Shown: positions 52,364 to 60,908 of the stretch, piece after piece | Layout: each line of letters starts with the position of its first letter | How positions within the stretch are numbered: the first letter of the stretch is position 1 | Assembly: GCF_900176645.1 (NCBI RefSeq) | Contig: NZ_FXAN01000061.1 | Coordinates: 1 to 64,000, forward strand | DNA: 64,000 bases | Direction of reading: 5' to 3' | Origin: Burkholderia singularis | GTDB taxonomy: Bacteria > Pseudomonadota > Gammaproteobacteria > Burkholderiales > Burkholderiaceae | Position numbers and translations under genes: made by a program | Notes under the pieces: model-generated | Seen by the model: only the letters and a program-made list of their open reading frames with translations | Told to the model about the DNA's origin: nothing | The model's database searches: none

Positions 52364-52654
52364 TCAGCGATCGTCGTCGAGCAGCGACGACGGATGCCGG
52401 CACAACGGCATCACGTCGATCTGCATGTACGGAAAAAGCGGCAGCGACATCAGATAGTCGTGCAGTTGCGCGGGACTTTCGACGTCGAAGATGCTCACGT
52501 TCGCGTATTGCCCGACGATGCGCCAGATATGGCGCCATGCACCGCTGCGCTGCAATTGCTGAAAGCGCGCCTTCTCGTCGGCCTTGAGCTTGGCGGCGAC
52601 GTCGGCCGGCATGTCGTGCGGCAATTTCACGTCCATACGCACATGAAACAGCAT
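52364..52654 (-). CDS. catC: Muconolactone delta-isomerase
   Basis: This 96-residue protein has the full family length, beginning MLFHVRMDVKLPHDMPAD and keeping LKADEKARFQQLQRSGAWRH, YANVSIFDVES and SLPLFPYMQIDVMPLCRHPS. It forms decamers and converts muconolactone to beta-ketoadipate enol-lactone. GAGGAG precedes the ATG at 52654. It lies between catB and catA on the same strand, with 30- and 65-base gaps, so all three share a message. Confidence 0.93.
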   Translation of the reverse strand: MLFHVRMDVKLPHDMPADVAAKLKADEKARFQQLQRSGAWRHIWRIVGQYANVSIFDVESPAQLHDYLMSLPLFPYMQIDVMPLCRHPSSLLDDDR

Positions 52655-52684
52655 GGGTTCGTCTCCTCGAATCAATGTCGAATG

Positions 52685-53856
52685 TCAATAGCGCGCGGCC
52701 GCGACCGTCACGCGCGGGCGATCGCGCCGCAGCGCGTCGACGCGCGCTTCGTCGAGCGCGATGCCCAGACCGGGGCCTGTCGGCAAATACAGTTCGAACG
52801 CGTCATAGCGCAGCGGCTCAGTCAGGATTTCCTCGGTCAGCAGCAGCGGCCCGAACAGCTCGGTGCCCCATTGCAAGTGCGCAAAGGTCGAGAAAAGCTG
52901 CGCCGATGCAATGGTGCCTACCGCGCCTTCGAGCATCGTGCCGCCATAAAGCTCGATACCCGCCGCATCGGCGATCGCGGCCACCTGCGCCGCGGCGAAC
53001 AGCCCGCCCGATTGCTCGATCTTCACCGCAAACACATCGGCGGCCTCGAGGCGCGCGAGTTCGAGCGCCGTCTGCGGGCCTTGCAGCGATTCGTCGGCCA
53101 TCACCGCAACCGGAAAGCGCCGGACGAGCCGCGCAAGCGCGCGCGGCGACGCGACTGGCTGCTCGACGAGATCGCATCCCGCGTGCGCGAGCGCCGCAAG
53201 CCCGCGCACCGCCTCGGTTTCGCTCCATGCCATGTTCACGTCGACCCGCACGCTCGCGCGCTCGCCGAGCGCGCGCTTGATTGCCGCAACGTGCGCAATG
53301 TCGTGCGCGAGCGGCCGGCCGCCGATTTTCAGCTTGAACACATTGTGACGGCGCAGCGCGAGCATCTGCTCGGCTTCGGCGATATCGCGCGCGGTGTCGC
53401 CGGACGCAAGCGTCCAGGCCACCGGCAGCGTATCGCGGCGCCGCCCGCCGAGCAGCTCCGATACCGGCCGGCGCGCCGGCCGAGCGCGTCGAGCAGCGCG
53501 GTCTCGACCGCGCACTTCGCGAAATGGTTGCCTTTGACGAACTGGCCAATCCGCGCCATCAGCGCCTGCACGCGCGTCGCATCCGCGCCGACCAGTTGCG
53601 GCGCGATGTAACGGTCGATCGTCAGCTTCATGCCTTCGGGGCTTTCCGCACCGTAGGCCATGCCGGCGATCGTCGTGCCCTCCCCGATGCCGACGATGCC
53701 GTCGGCGGTACGAATGCGCACGAGCATCAGCGTCTGGCTCTGCATCGTCGCCATCGACAACCGATGCGCGCGGATCGTCGGAATGTCGAGCAGCAGGGTT
53801 TCCACGCGCTCGATGCGCGCTTCGGCGCGGCCGGAAGGAGTGAGTGCGGTATTCAT
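52685..53856 (-). pseudogene. catB: Muconate cycloisomerase, frameshifted
   Basis: The enolase-superfamily enzyme starts at 53856 (IERVETLLLDIPTIRAHRLS, GEGTTIAGMAYGAESPEGM) and runs to ETALLDALGRRAG. At about 53463-53472 the frame shifts. It then continues PVSELLGGRRRDTLPVAWTL with the catalytic KLK motif (HNVFKLKIGG), VDVNMAWSE, and ADESLQGPQTAL through the family ending. One added base in GCCGGCCGGTATC would restore about 390 codons. CatB lactonises cis,cis-muconate. If the break is real, the ortho pathway stops here unless another catB exists. Confidence 0.82.
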
Positions 53857-53913
53857 GGGCACGAGTCTAGAAATGCGCACGCGCCAAATCCAACACTATT
53901 TGCGTCTTATTAG

Positions 53914-53928
53914 ATACCTTAAAGGTAT
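53914..53928. promoter_or_regulatory. CatR/CatM-type operator (ATAC-N7-GTAT)
   Basis: ATACCTTAAAGGTAT is a perfect 7+1+7 palindrome and exactly fits the ATAC-N7-GTAT site known for BenM/CatM. A second half-site ATAC starts at 53930, and another ATACCTTGAT at about 53976. The sites lie between catB (start 53856) and catR (start 54010), where a muconate-responsive LysR protein would bind to control both directions. Confidence 0.75.
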
Positions 53929-54009
53929 GATACAAAGTAAACGTTTGATTTTTTTCTGTTTTTTATCATCAAAATACCTTGATCGAAAGAAATACCGGAG
54001 GCTGACTCG

Positions 54010-54903
54010 ATGGACATCAGACAACTGCGCTACTTCGTTGCCGTCGCGAACGAGCGCAACGTCACGCGCGCGGCCGAGTTGCTGCATATCGCACAGCCAC
54101 CGCTGAGCCGGCAAATCCAGCAGCTCGAGGACGAGCTGGGCGTGCCGCTGCTGATCCGCACGAGCCGGCCACTGAAGCTCACCGAGGCCGGGCGGCTTTT
54201 TTACGAGCAGGCGCTGCAGATTCTCGGGCGCGTCGAGCAGGCGAAAAACATGACGCGCCGCGTCGGCAACGGCGAGCGTAGCGTGTTGTCGATCGGCTTC
54301 GTCGCGTCGACGCTTTACAGCGGACTGCCGACGCTTGTGCGGCGTCTGCGGCAGCATGATCCCGCGCTCGACGTGCAATTGATCGAGATGTATTCGATCC
54401 AGCAAACGCAAGCGCTGAAAAGCGGGCGGATTGATCTCGGCTTCGGGCGATTGCGCATCACCGACCCGGGCGTCGAGCGGCTCGTGATATACGAGGAACG
54501 GCTGATGGCCGCGTATTCGCCCGATCACCGGTTCGCGCACGACACCGCGCCGCTGCCGGTCGACATGCTTGGCGGCCAGCGCGTGATCATTTACCCCAAA
54601 GAGCCGCGGCCGAGTTACGCGGACCAGGTGCTGTCGCTGCTGCACGATCATGGCGTGCATCCGCCCGAAATCACCGAGGTTCGCGAACTGCAAACCGCGC
54701 TCGGGCTCGTGGCCGCGGACGCCGGAATCTGCATCGTGCCTTCGTCCGCGCGCTTCATCCGCCCGGACGTGCTGTACCGGCCGCTCGCCGACGAATTCGC
54801 GACGTCGCCGATCGTGCTCAGCCACCGGCGGCACGACCGGTCCGAGTATGTCGAATTCGTCAAGGCATTGACGCTGGAGATGTACCGCGAGCATCCGGGC
54901 TGA
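54010..54903 (+). CDS. catR: LysR-family regulator of the cat operon
   Basis: This 297-residue LysR regulator of the CatR/CatM/BenM group has an N-terminal HTH (MDIRQLRYFVAVANERNVTR, then LLHIAQPPLSRQIQQLEDEL). The effector domain includes SIGFVASTLYSGLPTLVRRL and ALKSGRIDLGFGRL, with the muconate-site segment. It is divergent from catBCA with an ATAC-N7-GTAT operator between them, so it is expected to activate the operon with cis,cis-muconate. The start sits eight bases after an ACCGGAGG ribosome site. Confidence 0.9.
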   Translation: MDIRQLRYFVAVANERNVTRAAELLHIAQPPLSRQIQQLEDELGVPLLIRTSRPLKLTEAGRLFYEQALQILGRVEQAKNMTRRVGNGERSVLSIGFVASTLYSGLPTLVRRLRQHDPALDVQLIEMYSIQQTQALKSGRIDLGFGRLRITDPGVERLVIYEERLMAAYSPDHRFAHDTAPLPVDMLGGQRVIIYPKEPRPSYADQVLSLLHDHGVHPPEITEVRELQTALGLVAADAGICIVPSSARFIRPDVLYRPLADEFATSPIVLSHRRHDRSEYVEFVKALTLEMYREHPG

Positions 54904-55357
54904 GCCGAGCGGCCCGGAGCGCGGCGGATTCGAGAATAGCGAGAAAAGCCGTCGACCTGCCGGCTCGGCTCCCCGGCAGACCGGCCAGCCAGCCGGCCAA
55001 GCCGCGCCGATTGTTTCAAGCGGAATTCGGCAATCCCGATGAATCGCCCTCCGCAGCGAACGACGCCAATCGCCGCTTGTTTAAAACATTCGAAACGGCG
55101 ACGTCAAACTCGACGAAATAGGCGGAATCTTCGGTTCCGACGACATACCGGCATCTGTATCCGACGGTATATTCGGATAACGAATGAACGACAAAATGGC
55201 GGTTTGGATATAAAGTCCGTCAGGCACCCCGGCGTGCTTCGAACCTGAATTCGAACGCATCGGTCGACAACGCTTGCGCCGTCGCAGTGCAGGCGTTGCC
55301 GCACGGCCATACCGCGAGATGCTAAATAAATTCAATATAGAAACAGGGAGACATGCA
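54904..55357. other. Gene-free stretch before the exported paralogue pair
   Basis: About 450 bases without a supported frame. The right half (55100-55350) is richer in A and T than its surroundings and probably holds the promoter of the downstream pair, with GGGAG at 55346. No operator symmetry was found by eye. Confidence 0.4.
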
Positions 55358-56482
55358 ATGCGGGATGAAAAAAGGGGATGGCCTCCCCTGCTCGGCGTGG
55401 CAGCGACGCTGCTGTCGCTCGCGCACTGTCCGGCGGCCGGCGCGGCGGCGGACCCGTCGAATCCGGCCGTGGCTTACCCGGCGAGCGCCGCGTTGGCGGC
55501 AGTGTCCGCGCAGTGCGGCGACCGGCGTGCGACGCGCTTCGTCGCCAATAATCTCGAATTCCGCTTTACCGGCGACGCGGGTTTTCATATCCGCCACGTG
55601 AATGCGTGGCTGAACGCAAACGATCCGTCTCGCCCCATCGTGATGGATGATCCCGAATCGTTCCGGGTCGATGTGTCGAACGGCGAAATATCGATGACCG
55701 GCGCCAATCTCGCCGCGCTGCTGAACCGCGAATTGTCGGACGCGCACGCGCCGATTCGCAACACGCAAATCAAGGTCGTCAACAACGGACTGCAAATTGT
55801 CGGCGAACTGCTGCGCGGCAAAAGCTGGCTGCCGATGACGCTCACCGGACGCCTGATGCTGGACGATGCGGCAACGCTCGGCTTCGAAGCCGACAATATC
55901 CTGATCGACGGCGTCGAGGTCGCGCCCAGCCTGCATGTCGCGCGGCTGACCATCCAGAGCATCGTGCCGTTGCACACCCGCTCGATCTCGTTGCGGGACA
56001 ACCGCATCGTGATCCGAGTGATGTCGATCCTGCCGCCGCCGCAATTCCGCTTCTCGATTCAGGCAATCAACCAGACCGGCGAGCGCATCGTCATGACGCT
56101 GGGTCCCAGCCTGGGTTCGAGTTCGGCTTCGAACCCGGCGGCAAGCGCGACGGCCGGCGTCAACGCCGCCCCCCGTGCCAACACGAAAACCGGCGTCGAT
56201 GCGTGTGGCGAGCCGCCGCTTGCATCGGCCGCCACCGGGCTGATCAGCGATCCCGCCCGCAGCTATCTGCTGCTGTCGGGCGGCGACATTCGCGTCGCGC
56301 GCGTACTCGCCCGGGACACCACGCTCGCGTTTTCCAGCGCCGATGCGTCCGAAACGCTGACGTTCAGCCTTTACGATTACCGCACCCTGCTGCAGCGCTG
56401 CAATGTCCGCTTGGGAATAGACGGTAGCGTTTCGATCATCAAGCGGCCCGATGCCGATAAACAAGCCAGGAGGCTCCAATGA
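55358..56482 (+). CDS. Exported protein of unknown function, paralogue 1
   Basis: This 374-residue protein has a signal peptide (PLLGVAATLLSLAHCPAAGA, cut near AGA-AAD). The mature part shares an ordered set of segments with the next gene: GFHIRHVNAWL, DPESFRVDVSNGEISM, LAALLNRELS, LQIVGELLRGKSWLPMTLTG, TLGFEADNILIDGVEV and VIRVMSILPPPQFRF. A C-terminal domain of about 90 residues (LLSGGDIRVARVLARDTTL) follows. The fold may be a lipid-binding-like beta sandwich, but no family is recognised. GGGAG at seven bases supports the ATG at 55358; its stop overlaps the next start by ATGA. Confidence 0.75.
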   Translation: MRDEKRGWPPLLGVAATLLSLAHCPAAGAAADPSNPAVAYPASAALAAVSAQCGDRRATRFVANNLEFRFTGDAGFHIRHVNAWLNANDPSRPIVMDDPESFRVDVSNGEISMTGANLAALLNRELSDAHAPIRNTQIKVVNNGLQIVGELLRGKSWLPMTLTGRLMLDDAATLGFEADNILIDGVEVAPSLHVARLTIQSIVPLHTRSISLRDNRIVIRVMSILPPPQFRFSIQAINQTGERIVMTLGPSLGSSSASNPAASATAGVNAAPRANTKTGVDACGEPPLASAATGLISDPARSYLLLSGGDIRVARVLARDTTLAFSSADASETLTFSLYDYRTLLQRCNVRLGIDGSVSIIKRPDADKQARRLQ

Positions 56483-57687
56483 AGCCGATCCGAGCATGGC
56501 GCTGGGCGATGGCGGCCGTCATTTGCAGCGCCGCCGCGTTGCCGGTCTTGGGCGCGGACACTGCCCCGGCTGCACGCCCGCAATGCGAGCGCTTGACGTC
56601 GGCCGCGCAGCCGCCGGTCGCGCCGGACGCGCCGGGTGACGATACGGCCATCGCGCAAGCCGTCATCGATCCGGTGTCCGGCTACGCCACGCTGCGCAAA
56701 AAAAGCGCCGCCGCCGATGCCGGCCGGCCGTCGACCAGCTATGCCGCATGGCGCAAGTTCTGGCAGGCCGACATCACGCCGCTGCCCGCCGGCGCGCGGC
56801 CGCCTTGCCCGCCTGCCGCGACCGACCGCCGCTCGGGCTATCCCCGCGTCGGCATCCAGATCCGAAACAGCGACATCTATCTGAATCAGGATCTCGGTTT
56901 TCACGTGTTGCAGCTGGATGGCTGGCTCGAACCCAAGCGCGCCGACATGCCGGTCGATTTCGACGCGCCCGACACTTACGACCTGCGCATCGAGAGCGGC
57001 GAAATCATGGTGCCGTTCGAGGTGCTCGCGACGCTGTTCAACCGCTACATCCTGACTTACCCGGGCGCGCGGTTCACCGACGTCAAAACGAGCTACTACA
57101 CGGCCAAGCAACTGATGATCACCGGCCGCGCGAATCCTTGGGGCCTGCTGCCGCATCCCAGCGTGCCCGTGACGATGATCGCCGACATCGCGACCATCGA
57201 CGACCGGCCGGTGCTGCGGCTGACACCCCAGCAAACTCAGGCGTTCGGCCTGCCGCTCACGACAATGATGCACCTGACGGGCATCGGGCTGGCGTCGGTC
57301 GTGCCGATCACCGCGGCGGGCGTGGACTTCAAGGGCAATACGCTCGATATCGACTATCAGGCGCTGTTCCCGCCGCCGAAGATCGTCGGCAACGCAAGCG
57401 CCGCGTGGGTCGGCGCGCGCGGGCTGTATCTGCGCTTCGGCAAACAGGGCGAAACGGCCATGACTTTCGCGCCGCCCGGCACGTTGCCGCAGTCGTACAT
57501 CTGGCTGCAATCGGGCGACGTCAAGTTTTTCAACCTGACCTTGCTCAACGCGCGAGCGTTGATCCGGCCGACGCCGTTGACGCGCACGTTCAGATTCGCG
57601 CTCAACGACTACCGGCAGCGGCTCGCGTCCGGCGACGCGACCATCGCGCCGGACGGTACGCTCGAAATCGCGCTTCCGCCGAATTGA
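56479..57687 (+). CDS. Exported protein of unknown function, paralogue 2
   Basis: This 402-residue protein has a signal peptide (AMAAVICSAAALPVLG, cut near LGA-DT). It carries the same segment order as its partner: LGFHVLQLDGWLEPKRAD, PDTYDLRIESGEIM, LATLFNRYILTYPGARFTDV, LMITGRANPWGLLPHPSVPV and ALFPPPKIVGNA. The C-terminal IWLQSGDVKFFNLTLLNARA matches the partner's LLLSGGDIRVARVL region. The two are thus ancient paralogues in one translationally coupled operon, likely acting as a heteromer in the periplasm. AGGAGG precedes the ATG at 56479. Function unknown. Confidence 0.75.
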   Translation: MKPIRAWRWAMAAVICSAAALPVLGADTAPAARPQCERLTSAAQPPVAPDAPGDDTAIAQAVIDPVSGYATLRKKSAAADAGRPSTSYAAWRKFWQADITPLPAGARPPCPPAATDRRSGYPRVGIQIRNSDIYLNQDLGFHVLQLDGWLEPKRADMPVDFDAPDTYDLRIESGEIMVPFEVLATLFNRYILTYPGARFTDVKTSYYTAKQLMITGRANPWGLLPHPSVPVTMIADIATIDDRPVLRLTPQQTQAFGLPLTTMMHLTGIGLASVVPITAAGVDFKGNTLDIDYQALFPPPKIVGNASAAWVGARGLYLRFGKQGETAMTFAPPGTLPQSYIWLQSGDVKFFNLTLLNARALIRPTPLTRTFRFALNDYRQRLASGDATIAPDGTLEIALPPN

Positions 57688-57930
57688 CGCGGTGGCGGGC
57701 GCCGCAGGTTCCCCGTCGGCCGATCCGGCGCGGCGCGGCGCCGCATTCGCGTCCAGCGTCACGCCAGCCTCGGCAGCCCCCCTTCGCGTCCGGCCTCTCG
57801 GCGCACGGCGCGCTCGTCGACTCCGGCTGAGACGCCGTCAACCGCCCGGCTCGTTCAATGCCTCGCCGATCGGGCCGGCCGGGCGTCTGCCGCCTCTGCG
57901 CCGGCGCTATCCGCAATCTTCCTGCTTGCA

Positions 57931-57965
57931 CTTTATCTTTACATCATTCAATGTAACGATAAAAG
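57931..57965. promoter_or_regulatory. Near-perfect dyad upstream of the deacylase gene
   Basis: CTTTATCTTTACAT (57931-57944) and ATGTAACGATAAAAG (57951-57965) mirror each other around CATTCA, with one mismatch and one extra base. The ACAT-N6-ATGT core resembles PadR-family operators, and a PadR gene lies just downstream of the deacylase. The dyad ends 46 bases before the deacylase ATG, so it probably overlaps the promoter. Upstream bases 57688-57930 hold no gene. Confidence 0.6.
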
Positions 57966-58010
57966 AGGCGCAGCCGTCTGCGCTCGGAATACGATACGGA
58001 GACACGCCCG

Positions 58011-59765
58011 ATGGCGCATTACGACACAATCATCCGGAACGGCTTATGGTTCGACGGCACAGGCGCCGCGCCGCGCACGCGCGATCTCGGCATCCGCGAC
58101 GGACGCGTCGCCACAGTGTCGGACACCCCGCTCGCCGCCGACAGCGCGCAATCGATCGACGCGAGCGGCAAATGGGTGATGCCCGGCTTCGTCGACATCC
58201 ACACGCACTATGACGCCGAAATTCTTGTATCGCCGGGCCTGCCCGAATCGGTGCGCCATGGCGTGACGAGCGTTTTTCTCGGCTCGTGCTCGCTGTCGAC
58301 CGTGCATGCCGACGCGCTCGACTGCACCGACCTCTTCAGCCGCGTCGAGGCGTTGCCGCGCGAGCAGATGCTCAGCGTGCTGTCGCGCGTGAAGACCTGG
58401 GATAGCGCCGCCGGTTACGTCAGCCATCTCGAATCGCTGCCGCTCGGCCCCAACGTTGCCGCGTTCCTCGGCCATTCGGACTTGCGCACGTATGTAATGG
58501 GGCTCGGACGCGCGGTCGACGACCATGTGCGCCCCGACCGCGCCGAATTGCAGCGCATGGAAGCACTGCTCGACGACGCGCTCGACGCGGGCTTCGTCGG
58601 ACTGTCGTCGATGACGACGCCGTGGGACAAGCTCGACGGCGAGCGATACCGGTCGAAATCGCTGCCGTCGACGTTCGCGACATGGCACGAATATCGGCGC
58701 CTGAACCGGGTGCTGCGCCGCCGCGGGCGAGTGTTGCAAAGCGCGCCGAATACGACTAATCCGCTGAACGGCCTGCTGTTCATGGCCGCGAGCGCGGGCT
58801 ATTTCCTGCGTAAGCCGCTGCGCACGTCGCTGCTCGTGGCCGCCGACAGCAAGGCTGCCCCGAAAGGCACGCTCGACGTGTTGCTGAACGGCGTGAAGTT
58901 CGCGAACGCGCTGCTGCGCGCCAAGCTCGTCTGGCAGCATTTACCCGTGCCGTTCGAAGTGTACGCGGACGGCATCGATTTCGTGATCTTCGAGGAATTC
59001 GGCGCGGGGCGCGCGGCGCTGCACCTGAACGATGCGCTCGAGCGCAACAAGCTGCTGCAAAACGAAGGCTATCGGCGCCAATTCCGCAAGCAGGTCGGCA
59101 AGGGGCTCGATCTGCGGCTGTGGACCCGCGATTTGTACGATACGTTGATCGTCGACTGTCCGGATGCGTCGGTGATCGGCAAATCGTTTGGCCAGGTTGC
59201 AGACGAGCGCGGGCTGCATCCGGCCGATGCGCTGCTCGATCTCGTCGTTTCGCACGGCAAGCAAGTGCGCTGGCGGATGACGATCGCGAATCATCGCGCC
59301 GACGTGCTCGACCGGGTCGCGACGCATTCCGCATTGCAGATCGGTTTTGCCGATTCGGGCGCGCATCTGCGCAACATGGCGTTCTACAACGCGCCGGTGC
59401 GCTTCCTGCGGCGCGTGCACGAAGCCGGGCAGGCCGGACGGCCGTTCATGACGATCCAGCAGGCCGTGCATCGTGTAACGGGCGAGCTGGCCGCGTATTT
59501 CGGCATCGACGCCGGCACGTTGCGCATCGGCGATCGCGCGGATATCGCGATCATCGATCCCGCGCACCTGGACGCGTCGGTCGACGCGTATCACGAGCAG
59601 GCGATGCCGGTATTCGACGGGCTGCGCCGGCTCGTGAACCGCAGCGGCGCGGCCGTCGCGGCAACGCTCGTCAACGGACAGACCGTGTACCGCGACGGCG
59701 CGTTCGCCGACGGTTATGGCGAGCGGCAACGCACGGGGCGTTTTTTGCGCGCGGCAACCCGTTAG
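58011..59765 (+). CDS. N-acyl-D-amino-acid deacylase-like amidohydrolase
   Basis: This 584-residue protein is of the amidohydrolase-3 / D-aminoacylase type. It begins YDTIIRNGLWFDGTGAAPRT and has the metal-binding HxH in PGFVDIHTHYDAE, then the Glu/Cys loop around LGSCSLSTV, later GHSDLRTYVMG and SDSG-like FADSGAHLRNMAF with the catalytic Asp. It ends with the beta-sandwich closing strand RIGDRADIAIIDP. Such enzymes hydrolyse N-acyl-D-amino acids or related amides. GGAG lies upstream of the ATG. A PadR regulator follows. Confidence 0.82.
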   Translation: MAHYDTIIRNGLWFDGTGAAPRTRDLGIRDGRVATVSDTPLAADSAQSIDASGKWVMPGFVDIHTHYDAEILVSPGLPESVRHGVTSVFLGSCSLSTVHADALDCTDLFSRVEALPREQMLSVLSRVKTWDSAAGYVSHLESLPLGPNVAAFLGHSDLRTYVMGLGRAVDDHVRPDRAELQRMEALLDDALDAGFVGLSSMTTPWDKLDGERYRSKSLPSTFATWHEYRRLNRVLRRRGRVLQSAPNTTNPLNGLLFMAASAGYFLRKPLRTSLLVAADSKAAPKGTLDVLLNGVKFANALLRAKLVWQHLPVPFEVYADGIDFVIFEEFGAGRAALHLNDALERNKLLQNEGYRRQFRKQVGKGLDLRLWTRDLYDTLIVDCPDASVIGKSFGQVADERGLHPADALLDLVVSHGKQVRWRMTIANHRADVLDRVATHSALQIGFADSGAHLRNMAFYNAPVRFLRRVHEAGQAGRPFMTIQQAVHRVTGELAAYFGIDAGTLRIGDRADIAIIDPAHLDASVDAYHEQAMPVFDGLRRLVNRSGAAVAATLVNGQTVYRDGAFADGYGERQRTGRFLRAATR

Positions 59766-59949
59766 CCTATCCGGCCCGGCCGCCGCAACGTGGCGAGCGC
59801 CCGTCTACGCACGCGTCTTCGACGCATCCGGCAGCGGTGGCCCGCCGGGCAGGTTTCGCCGGCCCCTGCGACGGCAGGCCAGGCCCACGCGTTGCGATAT
59901 GGCAAGATGACGGAAGTTCGATCATTGGCCCTGCGCCGTCCGCCGTCCC

Positions 59950-60507
59950 ATGTCACTGCCTCATGCGCTGCTCACCTCCCTCGCCGAACGCCCGGGCTCC
60001 GGCTCCGAGCTGACTCGCCGCTTCGACCGATCGATCGGCTACTTCTGGCATGCGACGCATCAGCAGATCTATCGCGAGTTGGCGCGGCTCGAGCAACGCG
60101 GCTGGGTGGAATCGTCGCCGGTCGAACAGGCGCGCGGCCGCAAGCGCGCATACCGGATCCTGCCTGCCGGACGCGAGGAACTCAAGCGCTGGGTCGCGCA
60201 GCACGACGATCCGAAGCCGCAACGCGACGAGTTGTTGATCCGGCTGCGCGCGGAGGCGGCGGTCGGGCCGACCGGGCTCGTCGACACGGTCCGGCAGCGG
60301 CTCGAACAGCATCGGCAAAAGCTCGCGCTCTATCGCGAAATTGAAGCGCGCGATTTCGCGCACGATGGACAGACAAAAAATCGGCGCTTACAGCATCTCG
60401 TGCTGCAAGCCGGGATCATGTACGAGCGAACCCAGGCCGACCTGCTGCAACAGGCGCTGGACATTCTGGCACTGCCTGACGAACGAGCGCGTCCGAGCGA
60501 CGCCTGA
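59950..60507 (+). CDS. PadR-family transcriptional regulator
   Basis: This 185-residue regulator has the PadR winged helix (LPHALLTSLAERPGSGSELT, then FWHATHQQIYRELARLEQRGWVESS). A C-terminal helical domain follows (AEAAVGPTGLVDTVRQRLEQ and MYERTQADLLQQALDIL). PadR proteins are usually repressors relieved by phenolic acids or other ligands. It is 185 bases downstream of the deacylase gene, whose promoter carries an ACAT-N6-ATGT dyad, so it probably controls that gene. No clear ribosome site precedes the ATG. Confidence 0.88.
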   Translation: MSLPHALLTSLAERPGSGSELTRRFDRSIGYFWHATHQQIYRELARLEQRGWVESSPVEQARGRKRAYRILPAGREELKRWVAQHDDPKPQRDELLIRLRAEAAVGPTGLVDTVRQRLEQHRQKLALYREIEARDFAHDGQTKNRRLQHLVLQAGIMYERTQADLLQQALDILALPDERARPSDA

Positions 60508-60626
60508 CGCAGAGCGCCGCTCGCGAAGCAGCGCCGGCGGGCCCGTTCGCCGCCACGCGCTTCATCAGCACTGTTGCCGAACCGGTCGCACCGGCCGAAA
60601 AAAGCGGCGGGCTTGGCGATGGCGGC

Positions 60627-60902
60627 AACGGCGAACAGCAGCGCCCGCTATGCATTGGACACCGCTCGTGGTTGTTCGCGGACACCGTGAACGGCGCGAC
60701 CGCGACCGCGACCGCGAGTGCGAGTGCGAGTGCGAGTGCGAGTGCGAGTGCGAACCGCTACGCGTCGGTCGAGACATGCCGCGCGAATCGTCTCGATGCC
60801 TACCGCTACCTCGCTTGGCCGCTCCAGCATCTGCTGCTGGCGAAAACCGCCGACGACTACGACGCGCTGCTTCGCTCGAAGATTCGCGACGAACCTCGCT
60901 GA
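60627..60902 (+). pseudogene. IS66-family transposase (TnpC) C-terminal remnant
   Basis: One frame reads RPLCIGHRSWLFADTVNG, then a long Ala-Thr/Ala-Ser run, then ANRYASVETCRANRLDAYRYL and LLAKTADDYDALL. This is the C-terminus of IS66 TnpC, where an uninterrupted NGAxASANLYSLVETC is normal. The run is caused by nine copies of a 6-bp repeat. No upstream transposase core or start codon exists. The fragment ends at a TGA at 60900, just before the converging dehalogenase gene. Confidence 0.75.
60696..60749 (+). repeat. Hexanucleotide tandem repeat
   Basis: Three perfect copies of GCGACC (60696-60713) are followed directly by six perfect copies of GCGAGT (60714-60749) and a partial seventh. In the IS66 frame this encodes Ala-Thr three times and Ala-Ser six times. 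The unit size of six bases keeps the frame. Perfect repetition points to recent slippage expansion. Confidence 0.9.
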
Positions 60903-60908
60903 CACTCG

